Shown: positions 14,365 through 20,875 of the stretch, in pieces
How the letters are laid out: every line of letters begins with the position of its first letter
How positions within the stretch are numbered: position 1 is the first letter of the stretch
Assembly (NCBI GenBank): GCA_964457585.1
Contig: CAYWFU010000050.1
Coordinates: 1-20,875 of the forward strand
Source of the DNA: CAYWFU01 sp964457585
Lineage (GTDB): Bacteria > JACRDZ01
Length of the DNA stretch: 20,875 bases
Direction: 5' to 3'
Position numbers and translations under genes: made by a program
The notes under the pieces: generated by a model
The model's input: only the letters and a program-made list of their open reading frames with translations
What the model was told of the DNA's origin: nothing
Databases searched by the model: none

Positions 14365-15356
14365 TATATATCCACCCTTTCTTCCTGAGTTATTTTTCTC
14401 TGGATTTGAATAGAGTTTTTGTTATGCAAAACTCCTACATTTGCATAAAACTTTGGGATTCCATTTAATTCAACTTGAATAGAATCATTAACTTTGGTAT
14501 CTAATTTTATTATATCCCCCGGTTCAAGACTTAATACATCTCTGACATTTGCTAGAATAGTTCCTAAAAATGCGCGCATTTCAATTGTTGTGGTATTAAT
14601 CTTTTTTTCTATTTCAATATCTTTCTTTGGAATGGCTAGCTTGTCCTTGAAAGCGAACCAGTTTTTTGAACTTAATTTCATCTGTATTGACTCAAGTATT
14701 GGATAAGGGAGGCAAATATTAATAAGTCCTGAAGTTTGATCGACTTTTATTTCAATTGTAATTAAAACAACTGATTCTTCTGGAGAAATAATTTGAACAA
14801 ACTGCGGATTTGTTTCAACTTTTTTAAGTTTTGTTTTAAGATCTATTACATGTTTCCATGCTTCATCAAGTGGAATGAGTATTTCATCTATTACTTTTTT
14901 CATAATAACTTTTTCTATATCTGTAAATTCTCTATTTTTTTCATAGTTAAATCCTGCACCTCCAAGTAATCGATCAATAAAACCAAAAACCAGCGACTGA
15001 TTAATATCAATAATTGCTTCACCTTTAAGAGGTTCCATCGTTATTATATTTATAAGTGACGGATTAACAACAGAAGTAACATACTCCGAATAAATTAATT
15101 GCTCAACCGCAATTAAATTAACACTTACCATACAACGAAGATAAGAAGAAATTAAATTGTGAAGCAAACCTGCAAATGTTTCATGCAGCAATTGTATTGT
15201 ACGTATCTGATCTTTATTAAAACGCGTAGGACGCTGAAAATTGTAACGATCAACTTTATGCTCTTCCTTATTTTTTTGTTCTTTTTTTTGCAGTTGATCA
15301 GGGATTTTTGTCTTATATAATTTTTCTAAATCTTCCTGTGAAAGCATCTCAGGCAT
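14364..15356 (-). CDS. fliM: FliM, flagellar motor switch protein
   Basis: A 330-aa C-ring protein. The extreme N-terminus, MLSQEDLEKLY, is a variant of the phospho-CheY-binding peptide LSQxEIDxLL, so chemotactic control is likely although no che gene is in the window. The middle domain (~40-230) holds ETFAGLLHNLISSYLR and the GGAGF motif at 132-136, which contacts FliG. The SpoA-like C-terminal domain (~245-325) includes RDVLSLEPGDIIKLDTKVND. A strong AAGGAG precedes the ATG. fliN overlaps by one base. Upstream lies a repeat-filled gap. Confidence 0.96.
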   Translation of the reverse strand: MPEMLSQEDLEKLYKTKIPDQLQKKEQKNKEEHKVDRYNFQRPTRFNKDQIRTIQLLHETFAGLLHNLISSYLRCMVSVNLIAVEQLIYSEYVTSVVNPSLINIITMEPLKGEAIIDINQSLVFGFIDRLLGGAGFNYEKNREFTDIEKVIMKKVIDEILIPLDEAWKHVIDLKTKLKKVETNPQFVQIISPEESVVLITIEIKVDQTSGLINICLPYPILESIQMKLSSKNWFAFKDKLAIPKKDIEIEKKINTTTIEMRAFLGTILANVRDVLSLEPGDIIKLDTKVNDSIQVELNGIPKFYANVGVLHNKNSIQIQRKITQEERVDI

Positions 15357-15390
15357 ATTTTATCTCCTTAGGTATAAGTGGGTAATGTCA

Positions 15391-15580
15391 AAAATTAACC
15401 ACAGAGAACACAGAGAAACCTTTAAATATTAATGAGTTAGAAAAATTTTTCAAGTTCTCCCTCTCTGTGCCCTATAAATTCTCATCTTATTTAAGCTATT
15501 TTTTAAATAAAAACCACTAAGCCTCTTGAGAACACAGAGATTTTTTAAAACATAAAAAAAACTCTGTGTTCTCTGTGGTT
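15391..15580. repeat. accacagag inverted-repeat element, copy 1 (fliL-fliM gap)
   Basis: The 242-base gap 15357-15598 holds no gene. The outer arms AACCACAGAGAACACAGAG (15397-15415) and its exact complement (15562-15580) bound the element. Inside are further CTCTCTGTGCCCT (near 15461) and GAGAACACAGAG (15528-15539) segments that can pair with each other or with the arms. The first 30 bases (15391-15420) are identical to 17664-17693, so this is one of two copies in the window. Confidence 0.88.
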
Positions 15581-15598
15581 CATTTTTATCTCCCTTTT

Positions 15599-16105
15599 TT
15601 ATTTTACGACAAATTCCGTAAAATATACTTTTTTAAATCTTCCTGTATCAAGACAAACATTTACATATTTTAAAATTTCTTTTTTTAATTTATCTTTATT
15701 TGTATTATCTCTTATTTCTTCGTATTTTTTCTGTGTTAAAATAGAAATTATAATATCGCGAATTTTAGGAGTACTATTATTTACTTCTTTAAACAACAAA
15801 TATTTATCAGGTTCAAGCTGTATAGAAACTTTTAAAATATAAGATATATCATTGTTTGCAAGATTTACTATAAAAGGTTCAAATCTTGCCGTATTTTTAT
15901 CCCAATCACGTATTTTTTTTACTGGTTCTGATAAAACCATATATTTATTTGATATATTTATTGCAAGATAAATCATAATCCCAACAAAAAGTAATATATT
16001 TGTATATGTTAATAACATCCATGGGATATTATGTTTATTTTTTGGTTTTTGTGATTCGATTTTCTCTTTTGTTTCTTCTGCTTTCTCTTTTATTTCTTCT
16101 GCCAT
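15599..16105 (-). CDS. fliL: FliL, flagellar basal-body stator-associated protein
   Basis: A 168-aa single-pass inner-membrane protein. It has a Lys/Glu-rich cytosolic start (MAEEIKEKAEETKEKIESQK), one helix at ~28-50 (PWMLLTYTNILLFVGIMIYL) and a periplasmic FliL domain: FEPFIVNLANNDISYILKVS, IRDIIISILTQKKYEEI, and a terminal VYFTEFVVK. FliL rings surround stator units and support torque. The frame opens upstream at 16144 inside motB, but the ATG at 16105 has AAAGGTGA before it and is preferred. It is placed between motB and a repeat element, with fliM beyond. Confidence 0.93.
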   Translation of the reverse strand: MAEEIKEKAEETKEKIESQKPKNKHNIPWMLLTYTNILLFVGIMIYLAINISNKYMVLSEPVKKIRDWDKNTARFEPFIVNLANNDISYILKVSIQLEPDKYLLFKEVNNSTPKIRDIIISILTQKKYEEIRDNTNKDKLKKEILKYVNVCLDTGRFKKVYFTEFVVK

Positions 16106-16118
16106 AATATTCACCTTT

Positions 16119-16835
16119 CTAATTATCATTAGATTTATAAACAAAATTAATTTCCAACCGATTGTTAAGACTGCGCTGAAAAGAAGTATTATTAGGGAAC
16201 AAGGGTTTTGATGAACCGGAACCCATTGCTCCGAATTGCATATTTGTTGATTTATTTTGAGATAATAGATATTCTACAATTCGCGCTGAACGACTAATAG
16301 ATAACTCTATGTTAGATCTAAACTTACCACCGCTTATTGGTTGGTTGCTTGTATGAGATTCAATATAAACATTTACTATTTTTAATATTTCTTCTCCATC
16401 TGATAATATTTTATTTAGAAAAGAATATGATGCGGATTTTATTTGATCTGATTCATCTTCAAATAAAAAATTTGATTTTATTCTAATAGTTATCCCTTTT
16501 TTATTAGAAATAATATTTACATTATTGTGATAATTTTGACTTTTAATATATTCTTTTAATTGCCTTGTAAATTCCAACATTTTTTCTTTCTCTTCTTTGT
16601 ATAACAAATCAGGATCAATAATAGGAGGAATAATTGCTTTATTACCGCTTGAATATGATAGTACTCCGAATGACTCTGCGACTGACCTTGAAACTAATCC
16701 AAACTTTTCACTATCAGTAATACTCGAATAGGAAGCAATCATTATAAAAAAAGTCAATAAAAGTCCCATCATATCACCATAACTGACCATCCAGAGCGGG
16801 GAACCTGGAGATGCTTCTTCTTTTTTCTTTCTCAT
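16119..16835 (-). CDS. motB: MotB, flagellar stator protein with altered OmpA-like motif
   Basis: A 238-aa stator subunit. The single membrane helix (~15-37, WMVSYGDMMGLLLTFFIMIA) carries the ion-binding Asp at residue 21. An OmpA-like peptidoglycan-binding domain covers ~110-235. The helix part of its motif is kept (SNIELSISRSARIVEYL, Arg182), but the usual GHTD is replaced by S160-H161-T162-S163, losing the Gly and the Asp that normally contacts diaminopimelate. The remaining pattern N-x-P-I and R-SN-ELS is intact, so it still looks folded. It starts 12 bases after motA and ends 13 bases before fliL. The call is firm; binding strength is uncertain. Confidence 0.94.
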   Translation of the reverse strand: MRKKKEEASPGSPLWMVSYGDMMGLLLTFFIMIASYSSITDSEKFGLVSRSVAESFGVLSYSSGNKAIIPPIIDPDLLYKEEKEKMLEFTRQLKEYIKSQNYHNNVNIISNKKGITIRIKSNFLFEDESDQIKSASYSFLNKILSDGEEILKIVNVYIESHTSNQPISGGKFRSNIELSISRSARIVEYLLSQNKSTNMQFGAMGSGSSKPLFPNNTSFQRSLNNRLEINFVYKSNDN

Positions 16836-16847
16836 TTTAAATCCTTT

Positions 16848-17630
16848 TTACTTTTTTCTCATTGCAATAAGTCTGTTTCTTTCTATTGGAGATAAGAATA
16901 CTTGCATTTTTTCTTCTATTATTCTAGGATTGTCTCCAGCTTGAATGTTAATTATCCCTTCAATCATAATCTGTTTAAAAAACATTTCATCGGACGATTT
17001 ACTTTTTAACTTACCGGCAAGAGGAAGGCATATTAAATTTGCTATTACTGAACCATAATATGTTGTTATCAATGCGACTGCCATTGCAGGACCAATTGTT
17101 GACGGATCACTCATATTTTTTAACATCTGTACTAATCCGATTAAAGTCCCAATCATTCCAAATGCCGGTGCATATTGAGCTGTAGCAAGTAAAACTCCCT
17201 GATTTGAATTATGACGTTCTTCAATATAGTTAAGTTCTGTTTCAAGAATATTTCTTATTTCTTCAGCTTTTGTCCCATCAATTGCAAGCTGGAGTCCCTT
17301 TTTCAAAAAAACATCTCTTACTTTCTCTAATTCCTTTTCAAGGCTTAATATACCTTCTTTACGTGATACTTCTGCAAGATGAATCATGCTGGATATAATT
17401 CCTTCAGGAGATATCCCTCCATCCTTCTTCAGAAAAGCATTTTTAACTATTTTGAATACCTGCAATACCTGATTTAACGGATAATTCATTAATATTGCGC
17501 CAATAGTTCCCCCTACAGTTATTAATATTGAAGGAAGATCATAGAAAATAATTGCATCTCCACCCATAACCATAGCTACAATCATAAGACCAAAACCTGC
17601 TATTATCCCAATAAAAGTTGCTATATCCAT
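16848..17630 (-). CDS. motA: MotA/PomA-type flagellar stator protein
   Basis: A 260-aa stator ring protein with four membrane helices, at ~2-24, ~30-50, ~150-172 and ~183-205, and a cytosolic loop between the second and third that contacts FliG. The N-terminus (DIATFIGIIAGFGLMIVAMV) and the helix 3-4 region (APAFGMIGTLIGLVQMLKNM, then IGPAMAVALITTYYGSVIAN) are family signatures. The latter resembles PomA-like stators more than enteric MotA, which hints at Na+ use; the ion cannot be settled from sequence alone. AAGGA lies upstream of the ATG. A repeat element separates it from flgE. Confidence 0.95.
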   Translation of the reverse strand: MDIATFIGIIAGFGLMIVAMVMGGDAIIFYDLPSILITVGGTIGAILMNYPLNQVLQVFKIVKNAFLKKDGGISPEGIISSMIHLAEVSRKEGILSLEKELEKVRDVFLKKGLQLAIDGTKAEEIRNILETELNYIEERHNSNQGVLLATAQYAPAFGMIGTLIGLVQMLKNMSDPSTIGPAMAVALITTYYGSVIANLICLPLAGKLKSKSSDEMFFKQIMIEGIINIQAGDNPRIIEEKMQVFLSPIERNRLIAMRKK

Positions 17631-17663
17631 TTTACTTTTTCCTTAATTATTTATAGTAATGTT

Positions 17664-17841
17664 AAAATTAACCACAGAGAACACAGAGAAACCATTAAAT
17701 TTTGCTTAAAAGAGTTTTTCTCTGTGCCCTCAAATTACTTTGTTTATAAAACTTTGTATTTTATAGTTCATTTGTTTTTCTTGAGTGCACAGAGCAATAA
17801 AAAGATAATATTATAATAATTTTTCTGTGCCCTCTGTGGTT
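17664..17841. repeat. accacagag inverted-repeat element, copy 2 (motA-flgE gap)
   Basis: The 229-base gap 17631-17859 holds no gene; flbD, sometimes found here, is absent. The left end (17664-17693) is identical to copy 1 over 30 bases. The left arm 17670-17690 pairs with 17821-17841 with three mismatches. Inner segments (TTTCTCTGTGCCCT near 17715; GTGCACAGAG near 17784) echo the arms. Bases just before the element (GTAATGTT) also resemble copy 1 (GTAATGTC). Confidence 0.87.
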
Positions 17842-17859
17842 CATTTTTTCATCCTTTTG

Positions 17860-19101
17860 TTATCTTTTCAGATTTACAAGTTCCTGCAATATCTCATCTG
17901 AAGTTGTTATTATTCTTGAATTTGCCTGAAAACCTCTCTGTGCTATAATCATGTTAGTAAATTCCTGTGCTAGATCGACACTGGACATTTCAAGTGCGCC
18001 TGAAGAAATTGTACTTCCACTTTGATTAGCGTCTGCAATATTTGCTGCACCAGAATTGCCAGATGTGGTAAATATATTATTCCCGGATTTTATCAATCCA
18101 CCTGGATTGTTAAAAGTCGCAATTACCATGGAAGCTAAAAGTTGTGATTGACCATTATCAAATATTCCAACTATAGTCCCATCACTGTTTATAGAGAAAT
18201 TCTTCAAAACACCTGATTTATATCCATCCTGACTATTTAAACTTACAGTTGAATTGCCTGTATATCTTGTTAATCCATTACTGCCACCAATAGTTCCAAA
18301 ATCAAGATTTATATTTAAATTACTTGCTCCTGTATCTGGAGTAATTGCTAATGTACCCGGGGAGCCTGCTGCCAATTTACCATCTGCATCGAAAGTAAGA
18401 GAACCTGTTTCCCCGGATGTAATAGTAGCTCCCCCTGAAGCATCTACATCATAATCCCACTCAGAATTTGTACTGTCCCATGTGAAAGTTACTGTTAAAG
18501 TAAGTGGGGTACCAAGAGAATCATAAACCACAAAAGATCCAACCGCTTGCTCCCCATCTGCAGCATTAGCATCCAGATTTCCTTTTAGTGTTACATTTGT
18601 AGTTGCATTAGGAGGGGAACTAATATTTTTTGGAATATTAATATTTGTTACTGAAGCTCCAGGACTAATTGCTCCATTAACAGCTATTTTTCCCTGTAGA
18701 ACATATCCTGAACGTGGGTCTACTAAATTGCCTTCAGAATCAAATGAAAATGCACCTGCTCTTGTATAAGCATTTACATTACCATCACTTATCACAAAAA
18801 AACCATCTCCCTGTATTGCAAGATCTGTTACAAGACCTGTTGATTGCAAGCTTCCTTGAGAGAATAGTGTATCAATACTTCCTATACTAGATCCCAATCC
18901 CACTTGCTGTGGATTTATACCTCCTTTACCTCCACCTGGAGCAGCAGCTCCTTTAATCGTCTGATTGAGAGTATCTTTAAAAGTTACTCTTGAACTTTTA
19001 AAACCCATTGTATTAACATTTGCAATATTGTCACCTATAACATCCAAATACATTTGATTATTACGCAGTCCGGAAACACCGGAAAATAATGAACGCATCA
19101 T
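17860..19101 (-). CDS. flgE: FlgE, flagellar hook protein
   Basis: Structural protein of the hook. The N-terminal rod/hook motif is at ~3-40 (MRSLFSGVSGLRNNQMYLDV, then GDNIANVNTMGFKSSRV). The middle D1/D2 region is beta-rich and Gly/Ser/Thr-rich (LAIQGDGFFVISDGNVNAYT, YDSLGTPLTLTVTFTWD). The C-terminal domain at ~370-413 has ALEMSSVDLAQEFTNMIIAQ and RGFQANSRIITTSDEILQEL. The 413-aa length is normal. AAGGAGG lies nine bases before the first of two adjacent ATGs, so the start may be 19101 or 19098. It follows flgD by 21 bases, and its length is set by FliK. Confidence 0.95.
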   Translation of the reverse strand: MMRSLFSGVSGLRNNQMYLDVIGDNIANVNTMGFKSSRVTFKDTLNQTIKGAAAPGGGKGGINPQQVGLGSSIGSIDTLFSQGSLQSTGLVTDLAIQGDGFFVISDGNVNAYTRAGAFSFDSEGNLVDPRSGYVLQGKIAVNGAISPGASVTNINIPKNISSPPNATTNVTLKGNLDANAADGEQAVGSFVVYDSLGTPLTLTVTFTWDSTNSEWDYDVDASGGATITSGETGSLTFDADGKLAAGSPGTLAITPDTGASNLNINLDFGTIGGSNGLTRYTGNSTVSLNSQDGYKSGVLKNFSINSDGTIVGIFDNGQSQLLASMVIATFNNPGGLIKSGNNIFTTSGNSGAANIADANQSGSTISSGALEMSSVDLAQEFTNMIIAQRGFQANSRIITTSDEILQELVNLKR

Positions 19102-19122
19102 AATCTGATACCTCCTTTTAAT

Positions 19123-19815
19123 TTAAATGTTTTCATCAGAAACACTTTCTTTTATCTCCATTACATTACCAAGCAGTATTGACTGGTCATTGATTACAAG
19201 ATAAGGTTGTCCATATTGAAAATTTATTCCTGTTACTTTTCCATTAATAAAACCTGGTATTTCTATTTCCTCTCCTTTCTCTCCGATTTCACCTTTTATT
19301 TTATACATATATTCACCTGGACTTACATTAATTCCATTCTGGTCTTTTCCATCCCATTCTATGCTCTCTTGTCCTTTTGATTGAGATCCTGCTTCGATTG
19401 TTTTAACTAATGCTCCATTTTTGTCATAAATCTCTAATTTCACGTTATTCACATCACTTTCAAGATCATAACCAATACTTATAGGAGTATTTTCTTTTAA
19501 ATTTATACTGCTAACCTGAGCTTTTACCTCTTTACCAATGAGGGATGCTGTAAGAGCATTATTCATTATTTGCTGCAAATCAGATAAATTTTGCAATGAA
19601 GCATTCAAACCTTTGAATTGATTCAAGGATGCAAATTGTGCTGTCTGTGCTATAAAATCACGACTATTTAATGGATCCAGCGGATTCTGATTACTTAATT
19701 CTGTTGTTAATATTAATAAAAATTCATTTAATCCAAGAGATTTTGTCGCAGATAAGCCATTATCAATCCCATATGCATTTTGATTATTAACCGGTGACAC
19801 AGTATTAAGAGACAT
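19123..19815 (-). CDS. flgD: FlgD, hook capping protein
   Basis: Scaffold that caps the growing hook and is later replaced. The N-terminal cap motif is at ~28-75 (LGLNEFLLILTTELSNQNPL, DPLNSRDFIAQTAQFASLNQ). The FlgD Ig-like domain follows (~110-190, ending GQESIEWDGKDQNGINVSPG EY), then a Tudor-like C-terminus (VTGINFQYGQPYLVINDQSI). At 230 aa it is typical. The frame extends 14 codons upstream to 19857, overlapping fliK, but AAGGAG (19825-19830) sits nine bases before the ATG at 19815, so that start is chosen. It lies between fliK and flgE. Confidence 0.94.
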   Translation of the reverse strand: MSLNTVSPVNNQNAYGIDNGLSATKSLGLNEFLLILTTELSNQNPLDPLNSRDFIAQTAQFASLNQFKGLNASLQNLSDLQQIMNNALTASLIGKEVKAQVSSINLKENTPISIGYDLESDVNNVKLEIYDKNGALVKTIEAGSQSKGQESIEWDGKDQNGINVSPGEYMYKIKGEIGEKGEEIEIPGFINGKVTGINFQYGQPYLVINDQSILLGNVMEIKESVSDENI

Positions 19816-19831
19816 TTTTATCAACTCCTTT

Positions 19832-20875
19832 CTATATCCATTGATCCAGATATTCATATCCTGTCTTTTTTTGTCTTCGCATGAATTGATCCTGTTTTGA
19901 TTCTTGTTCTTTTAATTTTGAATCTTCATCATATAATTTACTTTTTGTATATAAATCATTATATTTTTCAATTTTTGAAAATTGACTATTATTAAAAGAA
20001 TTGGCTTGAATATTTATATCATCCAAAACTATTGAATATGCTTTTAATGCGCTTTTAAGTTCATCAATGTTATTTTCTAATAGCTTTTTTACATCTTGAT
20101 TTATTACCATAACTTTTGCTTGAAGGATTTTATTTTGCAGAACCAATTTAATATTAATTCGTCCTAAGACTTCAGGTTTGAGCTCAAAATTTATTTCTGA
20201 TTTATTTAACGATACAGCCTTTTTTATCTGTTCCATTATTTGTATTAATGATTCATCCGCTTGCTTTATCTCTTTTCCATTTTCTAATTTAGCATTAGTA
20301 TTTAACACAGATATATCATCTGATTTTAAAGACATAAAAACATCTTTATTTTTAATATCACCGGCTTTTTTATCTTCACTATTTTTTTCTACTATATTGT
20401 TTTCTTTAATCTTTTTATCTCGTGAGTAGTTGGATAAAATCTCCATATTATTTATATCTATTTTTTTATTTATATAAACAAAACTCTCTTCTGTTTTTAT
20501 TTCGCTTGCTAAAATATTTCCTGTATACTGATTTATTTTTTGCGGTTCGATATCTTTATTCGATGATTTCTGTTCTGTTTTTGGCACTTCTGATACCTGC
20601 TCAGGGACAAAACTCTCTTCTGTTTTTATTTCGCTTGTTAAAATATTTTCCGTATACTGATTTATCTTTTGTGTTTCGATATTTTTCTTTAATGATTTCT
20701 GTTCTATTTTTGTCACTTCTGATGCCTGCTCTGGAACAAAACTCTCTTCTGTTTTTATTTCGCTTGCTAAAATATTTCCTGTATACTGATTTATTTTTTG
20801 CGGTTCGATATCTTTATTCGATGATTTCTGTTCTGTTTTTGGCACTTCTGATACCTGCTCAGGGACAAAACTCTC
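19832..20875 (-). CDS. fliK: FliK, hook-length control protein (N-terminus cut by window edge)
   Basis: Secreted ruler that senses hook length and triggers the FlhB switch. At least 347 codons are visible; the start lies beyond the right edge. The conserved Flg_hook domain is encoded at about 20006-20220 (INFELKPEVLGRINIKLVLQ, then KKLLENNIDELKSALKAYSI). It is followed by an Asn/Lys/Gln-rich tail ending EYLDQWI. The upstream part is low complexity and contains a 43-residue tandem repeat (129 bp) with the core DIEPQKINQYTGNILASEIK. A GTG at 20845 is not a start, since repeat sequence continues to the edge. Placement before flgD supports the call. Confidence 0.9.
   Translation of the reverse strand, partial: ESFVPEQVSEVPKTEQKSSNKDIEPQKINQYTGNILASEIKTEESFVPEQASEVTKIEQKSLKKNIETQKINQYTENILTSEIKTEESFVPEQVSEVPKTEQKSSNKDIEPQKINQYTGNILASEIKTEESFVYINKKIDINNMEILSNYSRDKKIKENNIVEKNSEDKKAGDIKNKDVFMSLKSDDISVLNTNAKLENGKEIKQADESLIQIMEQIKKAVSLNKSEINFELKPEVLGRINIKLVLQNKILQAKVMVINQDVKKLLENNIDELKSALKAYSIVLDDINIQANSFNNSQFSKIEKYNDLYTKSKLYDEDSKLKEQESKQDQFMRRQKKTGYEYLDQWI
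20477..20875 (-). repeat. 129-bp tandem repeat within fliK, alternate copies identical
   Basis: About three units of 129 bp (43 codons), running off the right edge. Landmark GGCACT/GTCACT recurs at 20583, 20712 and 20841, exactly 129 bases apart. By direct reading, 20477-20617 and 20735-20875 are identical over ~141 bases (offset 258), while the middle unit (about 20606-20734) differs at several positions. The unit is a multiple of three, so copy changes keep the reading frame. Confidence 0.93.

Noticed and set aside
20477..20875. CRISPR-like regular repeats
   Set aside because: Units are 129 bp, contiguous without spacers and in frame with the FliK protein.

Overview
The window is one end of a bacterial flagellar gene cluster from an AT-rich organism (roughly 30 % GC by eye; not computed). 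Nearly every recognisable gene belongs to the hook, C-ring, export-gate, stator, filament-cap or c-di-GMP parts of the flagellum. No rRNA, tRNA, transposase, phage gene or CRISPR array is seen. The host cannot be named from this sequence. A candidate lipoprotein signal and a MotB OmpA-like domain fit a diderm. Intergenic repeats such as the accacagagaacacagag family are, from general knowledge, common in uncultivated environmental bacteria; this is inference.

Layout. Two gene sets converge at about 4615. On the plus strand (14-4614) lie flaG, an unusually large fliD, fliS and a small FliT/FlgN-like coiled-coil gene. On the minus strand, reading from the right edge down to 4620, lie fliK (partial), flgD, flgE, motA, motB, fliL, fliM, fliN, fliO, fliP, fliQ, fliR, flhB, flhA, a YcgR/PilZ gene, a 69-aa membrane protein, a sigma-28 (FliA/WhiG-type) ORF that runs in frame into a lipoprotein-like sequence, an 85-aa Lys/Glu-rich protein and an HD-GYP phosphodiesterase. 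FlhF and FlhG, often next to flhA, are not here.

How the genes work together. FlhA/FlhB/FliO/P/Q/R form the export gate. FliM/FliN form the switch. MotA/MotB with FliL form the stator, and FliK/FlgD/FlgE build and measure the hook. FliD caps the filament and FliS chaperones flagellin. The sigma-28 factor would switch on late genes. PilZ and HD-GYP proteins link motility to c-di-GMP.

Unusual points. (1) The sigma-28/lipoprotein ORF is continuous, but two one-base changes in A-runs would resolve it into two normal genes. (2) Every intergenic gap longer than about 80 bp is filled by repeats of several unrelated families: a 181-bp near-perfect palindrome, a multi-hairpin element, a hexamer hairpin, a heptamer tandem array and two accacagag elements. 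A separate 24-bp palindrome sits between flhB and flhA. Some of these repeats lie at or form ribosome-binding sites and would mislead start calling. (3) FliD carries a duplicated ~120-aa domain, and FliK a 129-bp tandem repeat whose alternate copies are identical.
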